Shown here in pieces: positions 49,661 to 57,368 of a stretch of 64,000 nt of DNA. The stretch lies in assembly GCA_946407065.1 (NCBI GenBank), contig CAMJMQ010000002.1:1-64000 (forward strand), read 5' to 3'. Made by a program: the position numbers and the translations under genes. The stretch comes from an uncultured Clostridia bacterium. Its GTDB lineage: Bacteria; Bacillota; Clostridia; Oscillospirales; Acutalibacteraceae. The notes beneath the pieces were generated by a model. The model did no database searches, was not told where the DNA came from, and saw only the letters and a list, made by a program, of their open reading frames with translations. Numbering within the stretch: position 1 is the stretch's first letter; each line of letters starts with the position of its first letter.

Positions 49661-49735
49661 CTTAACGAAATGACATGACCAAAAGGAGCGAATGACGCGC
49701 TTCTCCCCGGAGAGAAGAAAAAACGGAGCGATGTT

Positions 49736-51541
49736 ATGAACAACAACGACAGTTTCAGTAAGAATACGTCAAAAACCTTTTTAAAGGGCGCGATGATCAT
49801 GACCGTCAGCATGGTCGTGGTCAAGGTGCTCGGCATGCTGTACAAGATCTTCCTTTACCGTATGTTTGCCGCTTATGATGACGTGGCGGGCTTCTCGATG
49901 AGTAGCGTCGGTATCGGTTTGCTGAGCAACGCCTACGAGGTTTACACCCCGCTTTTCGCGTTGGCGACGGCGGGATTTCCGATCGCGGTATCGCGCCTGA
50001 TCGCGGAGAGCATCACGCAAAAGCGGTATCGGGATGTGGACGTCATCTATAAAACATCCAAAAAGTTCTTTATCTCGATGGGTGCGATCTGCTTTGCGCT
50101 GATGATCGGTATCAGCTTCATCTATGTACAGCTGATCAAGTCGCCTGATTCGATCTACGCGATGATGACGCTGGCGCCGTCGATCTTCATCGGCTGTCTG
50201 GTCGCGATCTACCGCGGCTACTTTGAGGGACAGCGCAACATGTTCCCCACCGCCTGCAGCGAAGTCATCGAGATGCTGGTCAAGGTCATCAGCGGTCTGG
50301 CAATGGGCTTTTTGGTGATGAAGTTCGGCATGGATGAATTCGGCGCAAAGGGAACAGTGTTCGGCAAGGTGTATCCCTCGCCCGAGATGGCGATGCAGCG
50401 GCTGCTCGCGTATTCCGTCGCGGCGGCGATCGCGGGCATCGCGCTGGGCTCTTTGTTCGCGTTTTTGTTCCTGCGCATCTATTATGCCAAGCACAAGTTT
50501 ATCGTCACCGACGAGATGTATCATGATTCGGTCGACGCACGTACGCAGGGCGAGACCTTCCGTATCCTGCGCAACACCGCCATCCCGATCATCCTCTCGG
50601 CGTTCATCATGAATATCTCCACGACCATCGACGCGGTCGTGATCCAGAATGTCTTGTACAACACCTGCCGCGTGAATCTCGACGGACTGATCTCGCAGTT
50701 CGATCCGAAGTATTCGGCGGAGCTGTATAACATGGTACAGGGTGAGGAGATCAAGCTGCATACCTCGCTGTGGGGCTGCTTTGCCAACGCCCTGCCGCTG
50801 ATGCAGCTGGTCACCACGGTCACCCAGGTGTTCGGCACCTCGGCATTGCCGAATGTGACCGCCGCCTATACCTCGGGTGACAAAAAGGAGCTCAAGCAGA
50901 GTATGGAGACCGTCATCAAGCTGACCATGATCTTTACCCTGCCCGCGGGACTCTCACTGTTCGCGTTGGCGAATCCGATCATCACACTGCTCTACGGCGG
51001 CGGATTCGAGGCGGAGGTCTCTGCTTCCATCCTGCGGCTGATGGGCTTCTCTTGCATCGTCGTCGCCGCATCCACACCGGTGATGAGCATGCTGCAGAGT
51101 TTAGGCAAGGTCAATCTGCCGCTGATCCTCTGCTCCATCGCGATGGTGCTCAAGATCTCGACCAACTACCTCTTCGTCAGCATGGCGGAGCTGAATGTCA
51201 CCGGCGCCGCGATCGGCTCACTGGTTGCGTTCACCTTTGTCTTTGTCGTCGGTATGTACCTGCTCATCAAGCACTCCAAGGTCAGACCCGACTTTATCAA
51301 TACGATCTTAAAGCCCTTTATCTGCGGTGCGATCTGTGCGGCTACAGCGTTCGGCGTATATACGCTGCTCAACCGCTTTGTCAGCTATGTGATCGCGCTG
51401 ATGGTTGCGATCGTGGTAGCGGTCATTGTTTACATCATTGTACTGATGCTGATCAAGACCTTTGATAAAGAAGAAATCTATATGCTGCCAAAAGGCAACA
51501 ATCTTGTAACAATTCTTGAAAAACTCCACTTATTAAGGTAA
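49736..51541 (+). CDS. SpoVB/MurJ-like polysaccharide flippase
   Basis: A 601-residue, roughly 14-helix transporter of the MOP/polysaccharide-biosynthesis (MviN/SpoVB) class. Such proteins move undecaprenyl-linked precursors (lipid II) across the membrane; Bacillus SpoVB serves spore cortex. The N-terminal TFLKGAMIMTVSMVVVKVLGMLYKIFLYRM and later SRLIAESITQ, FEGQRNMFPTACSEVIEMLVKV are typical of SpoVB-like proteins. mazG and HU follow, the same order as in many Clostridia. Cortex versus vegetative role cannot be told. Confidence 0.9.
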   Translation: MNNNDSFSKNTSKTFLKGAMIMTVSMVVVKVLGMLYKIFLYRMFAAYDDVAGFSMSSVGIGLLSNAYEVYTPLFALATAGFPIAVSRLIAESITQKRYRDVDVIYKTSKKFFISMGAICFALMIGISFIYVQLIKSPDSIYAMMTLAPSIFIGCLVAIYRGYFEGQRNMFPTACSEVIEMLVKVISGLAMGFLVMKFGMDEFGAKGTVFGKVYPSPEMAMQRLLAYSVAAAIAGIALGSLFAFLFLRIYYAKHKFIVTDEMYHDSVDARTQGETFRILRNTAIPIILSAFIMNISTTIDAVVIQNVLYNTCRVNLDGLISQFDPKYSAELYNMVQGEEIKLHTSLWGCFANALPLMQLVTTVTQVFGTSALPNVTAAYTSGDKKELKQSMETVIKLTMIFTLPAGLSLFALANPIITLLYGGGFEAEVSASILRLMGFSCIVVAASTPVMSMLQSLGKVNLPLILCSIAMVLKISTNYLFVSMAELNVTGAAIGSLVAFTFVFVVGMYLLIKHSKVRPDFINTILKPFICGAICAATAFGVYTLLNRFVSYVIALMVAIVVAVIVYIIVLMLIKTFDKEEIYMLPKGNNLVTILEKLHLLR

Positions 51542-51583
51542 TATAAACTATGAAGCGGGTTATGGCCGCTTTTTGGAGAAATT

Positions 51584-52369
51584 ATGGATTTTCAGTACAA
51601 AGAAACATATAATATTTCCGATCTGATCCACATCATGCGGATCCTGCGCGCTCCCGACGGATGCCCCTGGGACAGGGTGCAGACGCACGAGAGCATCCGG
51701 CAGAATTTCATCGAAGAGACCTATGAGGCGGTCGAGGCGATCGACAAGGGGGATTCACCCCTGCTCAGGGAGGAGCTCGGCGATGTGCTGATGCAGGTGA
51801 TTTTCCATTCCCTGATGGAGGAGGAAGCAGGACGTTTCGATTTTGACGACGTCTGTAACGATGTGTGTCAAAAGCTGATCATCCGTCATCCCCATGTCTT
51901 CGGTAATATCGAAGCCGATACCCCGGAAGAGGTGCTCAAAAACTGGGACGCTATCAAGATGCAGACCAAGTCGCAGAAGAGCACAGCCGATTCCGTAGAC
52001 GACGTAGCGCGATCCCTTCCGGCGCTCATGCGTGCCCAAAAGGTGCAGAAGCGCTCCGCCAAGTCGGGGATGGACTTCCGCTCTGCCGAAGAAGCCGCCG
52101 CCAAGGTACCCGAGGAACAGCGCGAGCTGTTCGCGGCGATCAACAGCGGCGACAAGGCGAAGATCGAAGAAGAACTGGGCGATCTCTTGTTCTCGGTCGT
52201 CAACATCGCGCGGTTTGCCGGTGTGGACGCGGAACAGGCGCTCTATCGCTCGACCGACAAATTCGCCAAGCGTTTTCGTGCGGTGGAGACGCTCGCAAAA
52301 GAGCGCGGCATCGATATGAAAAACGCTCCCGATTCGTTAATCGATTCCCTCTGGGAAGAAATTAAATAA
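51584..52369 (+). CDS. mazG: Nucleoside triphosphate pyrophosphohydrolase MazG
   Basis: Hydrolyses NTPs and dNTPs to monophosphates and PPi, and may clear oxidised or aberrant nucleotides. The 261 residues form two tandem MazG domains. The first has ILRAPDGCPWDRVQTHESIRQNFIEETYEAVEAID with the EExxE metal motif and EELGDVLMQVIFH; the second has EEELGDLLFSVVNIARFAGVDAE. TTGGAGA precedes the ATG. It lies 42 bases after the flippase and 45 before HU. Confidence 0.95.
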   Translation: MDFQYKETYNISDLIHIMRILRAPDGCPWDRVQTHESIRQNFIEETYEAVEAIDKGDSPLLREELGDVLMQVIFHSLMEEEAGRFDFDDVCNDVCQKLIIRHPHVFGNIEADTPEEVLKNWDAIKMQTKSQKSTADSVDDVARSLPALMRAQKVQKRSAKSGMDFRSAEEAAAKVPEEQRELFAAINSGDKAKIEEELGDLLFSVVNIARFAGVDAEQALYRSTDKFAKRFRAVETLAKERGIDMKNAPDSLIDSLWEEIK

Positions 52370-52414
52370 ATAACAAGCGGAATCTCCGCAAAAAAATTAT
52401 TGGAGGAAACTAAA

Positions 52415-52690
52415 ATGAAAAAGTCAGAACTCATCGCAGTTGTAGCTGAGAAAGCTGCTATTTCCAAGAAGGACGCTGAGGCTGCTGTAGCCGCTACCTT
52501 CGACACCATCGTTGAGACCATCGCTGCCGGTGACAAGATCCAGATCGTTGGCTTCGGTACCTTCGAGAGAAGAGAGAGAAACGCTCGTACCGGCGTAGAT
52601 CCCAGAACTAACGCTAAGATCGAGATCCCTGCTTCCAAGGTTCCCGCATTCAAGGCAGGCAAGGCTTTCAAGGACGCTGTAAACAAGTAA
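52415..52690 (+). CDS. hup: DNA-binding protein HU
   Basis: A 91-residue nucleoid protein that bends DNA and compacts the chromosome. [34 protein letters not shown], then [24 protein letters not shown] with the DNA-binding arm and [19 protein letters not shown] are classical. The ATG after GGAGGA is used; an in-frame ATG 15 bases upstream precedes the ribosome site. It uses GCT/GTT-rich codons unlike most neighbours, indicating high expression. A terminator follows. Confidence 0.97.
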   Translation: MKKSELIAVVAEKAAISKKDAEAAVAATFDTIVETIAAGDKIQIVGFGTFERRERNARTGVDPRTNAKIEIPASKVPAFKAGKAFKDAVNK

Positions 52691-52707
52691 TTTGATACAG
52701 ATAAGAC

Positions 52708-52740
52708 GAGCTGACAGGAAACTGTCGGCTCTTTCCTTTT
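52708..52740 (+). terminator. Terminator of HU
   Basis: GAGCTGACAG (52708-52717) pairs with CTGTCGGCTC (52722-52731) with one G-T pair and a GAAA loop, followed by TTTCCTTTTT. Confidence 0.88.
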
Positions 52741-53079
52741 TGAGGGGCTGTCCAAATCTTGATTTGGCTAACAGCCCCCACGCAAGGCTCTCCCTCGTCG
52801 TCGCTCGCCGTACTCGGTAAGCGTATCCGGTTGGTACGCTTTAGCCTCATGTGGCGGCTCCTCCTCTCCCCATAACCCGGGGAGTTATGGGGACCCCGGT
52901 GTGAACGATGATTGGCTGAGAGCTACTGCGGCAATACTGTATTAGTTAGGAGTTAATAGCGGACGCTGTCCCCACCTGTTTTGGATTAGTTGGGAAACGA
53001 GAACACACATACGCCAAAGCGCAGGCGCCGTGATTGAGAATCGTGCTGTATTAGATAAAGAGTATCAAGATGATGTTTC

Positions 53080-53237
53080 ATACTAATCCTTAATTAAAAC
53101 CTTTATCATTTATTGGGCTAAATTTCGCATAGCTTTGTTGGACTCCTTGACAGGCGCCAGCCTGCCTGCGTCGCCCGCCGTGCTCTGCAAAATTTATCCC
53201 TAATACCTGATTAAATCTTTTTATTAAGGATTAGTAT
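53080..53237. mobile_element. MITE, diverged copy 3
   Basis: Inverted ends ATACTAATCCTTAAT and ATTAAGGATTAGTAT. The interior follows the layout of the 159-bp MITE (ATTTATTG, AAATTTCGCATAG, CCTTGACA, GCCTGCGTC, GCTCTGC) with many substitutions. Length 158 bp. Confidence 0.75.
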
Positions 53238-53305
53238 CAGTTATGCTTCATACTACCGATGCTTGATAGCATTTGCAGCAGCAAATCACTCCTAACTCCT
53301 CACTA

Positions 53306-53337
53306 AAAAACGGCCGTCCTATCGGACGACCGTTTTA
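53306..53337 (-). terminator. Terminator of the DUF4358 lipoprotein gene
   Basis: On the minus strand AAAACGGTCGTCC and GGACGGCCGTTTT form a stem over GATA, followed by Ts. It lies 22 bases past the stop. Confidence 0.85.
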
Positions 53338-53358
53338 TACTAAGTATTATTGATACAT

Positions 53359-53826
53359 TTATTTCAGTGCTTTTTCGATCTCGGCATTGATATCCGCTTG
53401 TTTATCGCTGATGACCAGCCAGACAAAGTTGCCTTTCTCCTTGACGGAGCACGCCTCGATCATGCTGACCTGCCCGGCGTTGTAGCTCTTTGCGTCGCTG
53501 AGCTGAGAGCGCAGGCGGGTTTCGAGCTGTGTCTTGACGCGACCCGCGGCGTCCGCGTCGTTCGCTTCTACGATCACGACCTCGGTGTAGCCGTCGGAAG
53601 CAGCCTTGGTGAATTCCGCCGCGAACTGCTTGACGTCCTCCTTGGGGGTGCGATAGTAGCGGTTCAGGTTATCGCTGTCCTCGACAGTGGTCAGCCCCGA
53701 CAGACCGTAGGTATCGTTGATTTTCTTCATCAGATCATTGAGATTGACGTTTTTTGCGCCGCCGCAGGCGGTGAGCACTGTCAACGTCAGCACAGCGGCA
53801 ACGATGATGGCAAGTATTCTTTTCAT
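53359..53826 (-). CDS. DUF4358-type lipoprotein
   Basis: A 155-residue predicted lipoprotein with signal MKRILAIIVAAVLTLTVLTAC and lipobox Cys21. The mature part alternates helices and strands (DLMKKINDTYGLSGLT, YTEVVIVEANDADAAGRVKTQLETRL, GNFVWLVIS) and matches DUF4358 proteins. A paralogue of the same layout is encoded at 56834-57298. Function unknown; sorting to the outer face of the membrane is supported by the lipobox. Confidence 0.8.
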   Translation of the reverse strand: MKRILAIIVAAVLTLTVLTACGGAKNVNLNDLMKKINDTYGLSGLTTVEDSDNLNRYYRTPKEDVKQFAAEFTKAASDGYTEVVIVEANDADAAGRVKTQLETRLRSQLSDAKSYNAGQVSMIEACSVKEKGNFVWLVISDKQADINAEIEKALK

Positions 53827-53954
53827 TTCGGTTCCTTCTTTCGATTTTGTTTGTGCTATTATACCGCATCTCTAACAAAAAATCAACTAACGTGTCAGCA
53901 TTGTAACATAGGAGTATGGTGCGTTACCGCATAAAAAGTTATCCGGTGTGCCGG

Positions 53955-53983
53955 TTGAGATTTCGATCGGCTTGTGCTATACT
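53955..53983 (+). promoter_or_regulatory. SigA promoter of the hydrolase/radical SAM pair
   Basis: TTGAGA (53955-53960) and TATACT (53978-53983), 17 bases apart, upstream of the ATG at 54014. Confidence 0.75.
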
Positions 53984-54013
53984 GGTCGTATCTTATTGAA
54001 AACAGGTGATGCT

Positions 54014-54805
54014 ATGAAAACCGATCTCGTTCGCGTCAACGATATTGAAATGGAATACTTCTCTTTCGGGAACGGGGAGAAGACGTTTGTTATCCTGCCC
54101 GGTGTTTCGACCCGCAGTTTGATGCTCTCGGCAATGGCAGTCAGAGCGGCGTATCAGGCATTCGGAGAGGAATACACCGTCTTTGGCTTTGACCGACGAC
54201 GCAATATGCCCGACGGCTATACCGTGCGGCAGATGGCGGAGGATACCGCCGCTGTCATGCAAGTGCTCGGCATTGCCGACGCGGATCTCTTCGGCGCGTC
54301 ACAGGGCGGCATGATGGCGATGTGTATCGCCATCGACCACCCCAAGTTAGTGCATAAGATGGTGCTCGGCTCTACCGCCGCTAAGGTGGACGATCAGGGA
54401 AAGGAAGGCACCGATCGATGGGTCACACTCGCACAGAGCGGTGATCTGACTGCCCTGACCGCCGAGCTGATCGATTCTCTGTACTCGGAGAATACCATCG
54501 GCAAGTATAAGGACATGCTCCTCCACATGAACGACGGTATGACCGATTACGACATCCGGCGCTTTATCCTCCAGACGCAGGCACTCGATGATTTTGACAT
54601 CACGGGGGAGCTTGACAAGATCCAATGTCCCGTTTTGGTGATCGGCTCAGAGGGCGATAAGGTGCTCTCGCCGTCGCAGTCGCGCATGATCGCCGAGGCG
54701 CTCAATGCCGAGCTTTATATGTATAGCAGCGAGTGGGGGCATTGCGTTTTTGATGAAGCGCCCGATTATAAACAGCGAATGCTCGATTTCTATCATCAGC
54801 CATGA
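54014..54805 (+). CDS. Alpha/beta hydrolase
   Basis: A 263-residue alpha/beta-fold hydrolase with nucleophile Ser96 in the elbow FGASQGGM, acid Asp in GSEGDKVLSPS and His in WGHCVF. The ATG is seven bases after AACAGGTG; the upstream extension is inside the promoter. It overlaps the radical SAM gene by four bases. Substrate is unknown. The absence of a lid domain of usual length suggests a small ester or amide substrate (inference). Confidence 0.85.
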   Translation: MKTDLVRVNDIEMEYFSFGNGEKTFVILPGVSTRSLMLSAMAVRAAYQAFGEEYTVFGFDRRRNMPDGYTVRQMAEDTAAVMQVLGIADADLFGASQGGMMAMCIAIDHPKLVHKMVLGSTAAKVDDQGKEGTDRWVTLAQSGDLTALTAELIDSLYSENTIGKYKDMLLHMNDGMTDYDIRRFILQTQALDDFDITGELDKIQCPVLVIGSEGDKVLSPSQSRMIAEALNAELYMYSSEWGHCVFDEAPDYKQRMLDFYHQP

Positions 54806-55728
54806 GTCGCTATTATTCTTTAAACGAATATTATAAACAGAAGTACGGCAAAAAGGTCTATCGCCTTGCCATCAGCGGCGGGATGACCTGTCCTAACCGT
54901 GACGGTACGATAGGGGAGCGCGGGTGCATCTTTTGCAGTGCGGGCGGCTCGGGTGAATTTGCGTCCTGTGCAGCGCTGTCTGTTGCCGAACAGCTTGAAG
55001 AAGCAAAGCGCAGGGTGCGCTCTAAGACCCGCGATAATCTGTATATCGCGTATTTTCAGCCGTTTACCAATACGTACGCGCCTGTCGAACGACTGCGGGA
55101 ACTCTACGAGGCGGCGATCGCGCCTGATAATGTCGTAGGGCTTTCGATCGGAACGCGACCCGACTGTCTGCCGCCCGATGTGATCGATTTGCTCAGCGAG
55201 ATCAATGAGCAAAAGCCCGTCACCGTGGAGCTCGGCTTGCAGACGATCCATGAGAGCACCGCCGATTATATCCGGCGTGGTTATCCGTTGTCTGTCTACG
55301 ATCACGCAGTCAAAGATCTGCATGAAGCGGGCATCGAGGTGGTCACTCACGTGATCCTCGGTCTGCCCGGTGAGACGGAGCGAATGATGCTCGAAACGGT
55401 CAAGTATGTCGGTCGGGTGACCGACGGCATCAAGCTCCAGCTCCTTCATGTGCTTGAGGGCACCGATCTTGCAGAAGATTACCGCCGCGCAGAGTTTCGC
55501 ACGCTGACGCCCGAGGAATATGCGCAGCTATTGTGCCGCTGTATCCGCATCCTGCCCGAGGATGTTGTCATCTATCGGTTAACAGGCGACGGCGATAAGA
55601 AAAGTCTGATCGCGCCGCTGTGGAGCGCGGATAAAAAGCGGGTACTGAATTTCATAAACCACACGTTAGCGGATAATAATATACAGCAGGGTGAACAAAT
55701 AATTCACGAAAATCGGGCTGAAATTTAG
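54802..55728 (+). CDS. Radical SAM protein, YhcC/TIGR01212 family
   Basis: A 308-residue radical SAM protein with the cluster Cys at 30, 42 and 45 (TCPNRDGTIGERGCIFC), the unusual CX11CX2C spacing of the YhcC/TIGR01212 group. Other matches are FQPFTNTYAPVERLRELYEAA, VGLSIGTRPDCLPPDVIDLL and ELGLQTIHESTADYIRRGY. It belongs with the Elp3-like radical SAM proteins; biochemical function is not known. It is translationally coupled to the hydrolase. Confidence 0.9.
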   Translation: MSRYYSLNEYYKQKYGKKVYRLAISGGMTCPNRDGTIGERGCIFCSAGGSGEFASCAALSVAEQLEEAKRRVRSKTRDNLYIAYFQPFTNTYAPVERLRELYEAAIAPDNVVGLSIGTRPDCLPPDVIDLLSEINEQKPVTVELGLQTIHESTADYIRRGYPLSVYDHAVKDLHEAGIEVVTHVILGLPGETERMMLETVKYVGRVTDGIKLQLLHVLEGTDLAEDYRRAEFRTLTPEEYAQLLCRCIRILPEDVVIYRLTGDGDKKSLIAPLWSADKKRVLNFINHTLADNNIQQGEQIIHENRAEI

Positions 55729-55857
55729 CGGGACACAGGGTGGCAATTATTCTATATTAGAAATATATTATAAAAATCCTGTGCTATACTTTTTCCACAT
55801 CATGTAGAAGTTTGTCAATTTTTCGATTTATGATATATGTGGAGATGATTTTTCCTG

Positions 55858-56613
55858 ATGAAAAAGTATTTTGCCATCGTTTTGATGTTGCTTTTATGCA
55901 TGGTTGTGCTTTTCAGCGGTTGTAAAAGCGCAAAAAGCACGCCTACCGAGGCTCAGCCCGAGACTGTAGCGGCGACCGACTCCGGTTATGATACGACCTC
56001 CCCCAAGAGCGCGGAGTGGTTCGATAACGCGGTGTTTGTCGGCGATAGCGTCACCTTAAAGCTCGACTATTACTGTCAGGAGCATCCCGAGGCACTGGGC
56101 AAGGCTTCGTTCTATTGCGCCGGCAGTCTGGGATACACCAACGCGCTGTGGGCGCTCGACGATCCCAAGGCAGTGCATCCCTTCTATGAGGGCGCCAATC
56201 ACCTGGTCGAGGATTGTGCGGAGGTCACCGGTAAGAAGAACGTTTTTATCATGCTGGGCATGAATGATATCGGCTTATACGGTACCGACGGCGCGATGGA
56301 CAGCTGTAAGCAGATCGTGACCAAGATCCTTGAAAAATCCCCCGACGCCCGTATCTATCTGCAATCTGTTACCCCGATGATCGAATCCGCTCAGATGGAG
56401 ACCTTCAACAATACGCTGGTCAAGGAGTTCAACGGCAAGCTCAAGGCATATTGCGACGAAAAGGGCTATCACTATCTAGACGTTTATTCCGCTCTCGCGG
56501 ATGAAAAGGGCAATCTGCCGAAGGAGCTGTGCAGCGACCCCGACAACATGGGTCTGCATTTCAACGACACATCCTGCCAGATGTGGGCGGATTATCTGAA
56601 GAAAAACGCATAA
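55858..56613 (+). CDS. SGNH/GDSL-family lipoprotein
   Basis: A 251-residue lipoprotein (signal MKKYFAIVLMLLLCMVVLFSGC, lipobox Cys22). The SGNH blocks are present: Ser64 in FVGDSVT, Gly in AGSLGYT, Asn in LGMNDIGLYG and Asp/His in DNMGLHFND. Such extracytoplasmic hydrolases act on acyl groups of wall or capsule polysaccharides. An AT-rich promoter region with a TATACT box lies upstream. It faces the DUF4358 paralogue on the same strand. Confidence 0.88.
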   Translation: MKKYFAIVLMLLLCMVVLFSGCKSAKSTPTEAQPETVAATDSGYDTTSPKSAEWFDNAVFVGDSVTLKLDYYCQEHPEALGKASFYCAGSLGYTNALWALDDPKAVHPFYEGANHLVEDCAEVTGKKNVFIMLGMNDIGLYGTDGAMDSCKQIVTKILEKSPDARIYLQSVTPMIESAQMETFNNTLVKEFNGKLKAYCDEKGYHYLDVYSALADEKGNLPKELCSDPDNMGLHFNDTSCQMWADYLKKNA

Positions 56614-56620
56614 TAACATT

Positions 56621-56666
56621 GTCATTGCGAGGCTGTAAAACTTGTTTTACAAGCCGCGGCAATCTC
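56621..56666. repeat. CATTGCGAG/GGCAATCTC palindrome, copy 3
   Basis: GTCATTGCGAGGC (56621) pairs with GCCGCGGCAATCTC (56653) around a GTAAAACTTGTTTTAC stem. It belongs with copies at 494, 14984 and 62791. Confidence 0.7.
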
Positions 56667-56676
56667 TTAGGCTCCC

Positions 56677-56800
56677 TTTGGGAAAGGTGAGGTGTTGTCC
56701 AAATCTATTGATTTGGGACACAACACCCATACACAGGAGAGCTGTCGTCCGATACGCGTGTCGGGCGACTGAGGAATTGTATAGATGTTTGAGCGTGTTT
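56677..56800. repeat. GGCGACTGAGGAATTGTAT element
   Basis: Contains a GTCCAAATCTATTGATTTGG palindrome, then GAGAGCTGTCGTCC, GATACGCGTGTCGGGCGAC and TGAGGAATTGTAT. It is the direct-orientation counterpart of 49576-49660. Confidence 0.65.
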
Positions 56801-56833
56801 TCACGCGAGTAACAACTAAAAACGGAGGTCAAA

Positions 56834-57298
56834 ATGAAAAGATTTTTTTGTGTGATCGCAGTCATCACCGTACTGGCGGTAACACTGTGCGCCTGCGGAC
56901 AGGCTGCAAAACCGCTTTCCGAGATTTTTGAAAAGCTCAAGACAGATTATAACATCACCGATATGTTAGAATACAAGAGCGCGGACGATCTGAGCCGCTA
57001 TGGTATCAAGGCGGAGGATGTCACAGAATCCGCCGGCGGCGTCAACAGATCCGGCGTCGATCAGGAAGAGATCGTTCTGGTTAAGGCGAAGGACGCCGAT
57101 GCGGCAAAGCGCGTGGAAGAATCGCTGAACAAACGCCTGGAATCCAAGCTCAATGAGACCAAGAACTACAATCCCGAGCAATATGCTATCGTAGAGAAAT
57201 GCTCCGTGGATGTCGACGGTAACTATGTGTCCATGATCATCTCTTCCAACGCCGAAGCGATGAAGAAGGATTACAAAGCCGGTATCGGCGTGAAATAA
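56834..57298 (+). CDS. DUF4358-type lipoprotein, second paralogue
   Basis: A 154-residue lipoprotein with signal MKRFFCVIAVITVLAVTLCAC (lipobox Cys21). It shares with the 53359-53826 protein the N-terminal signal, a region with KAKDADAAKRVEESLNKRLESKL like ANDADAAGRVKTQLETRL, a Tyr/Asn before the next strand (ETKNYNPEQYAIVEKCSV) and GNYVSMIIS. Both are short extracytoplasmic proteins of unknown function. AACGGAGG precedes the ATG. Confidence 0.82.
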   Translation: MKRFFCVIAVITVLAVTLCACGQAAKPLSEIFEKLKTDYNITDMLEYKSADDLSRYGIKAEDVTESAGGVNRSGVDQEEIVLVKAKDADAAKRVEESLNKRLESKLNETKNYNPEQYAIVEKCSVDVDGNYVSMIISSNAEAMKKDYKAGIGVK

Positions 57299-57308
57299 TC
57301 AAAAAATC

Positions 57309-57352
57309 AACCGTGAATTTGAAGGTGTTTATCCTCAAATTCACGGTTTTCT
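57309..57352. terminator. Bidirectional terminator between lipoprotein and GTPase genes
   Basis: AACCGTGAATTTGA and TCAAATTCACGGTT form a long stem around an AGGTGTTTATCC loop, with TTTTC after it and an A-rich start before it, so it can end both convergent transcripts. Confidence 0.85.
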
Positions 57353-57368
57353 TTTTATCAAACGATCT

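Larger units (their letters stand above)
52691..53358. other. Repeat cluster between HU and the DUF4358 gene
   Basis: In these 668 bases I see no gene. Features in order: the HU terminator, a GTCCAAATCTTGATTTGG palindrome (about 52749), a CCCCATAACCCGGGGAGTTATGGGG hairpin (about 52869-52893), a piece of the 74-bp unit (52909-52930), a heptamer fragment (52944-52955), the diverged MITE (53080-53237), a second short array (53287-53304) and a terminator. Confidence 0.75.
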
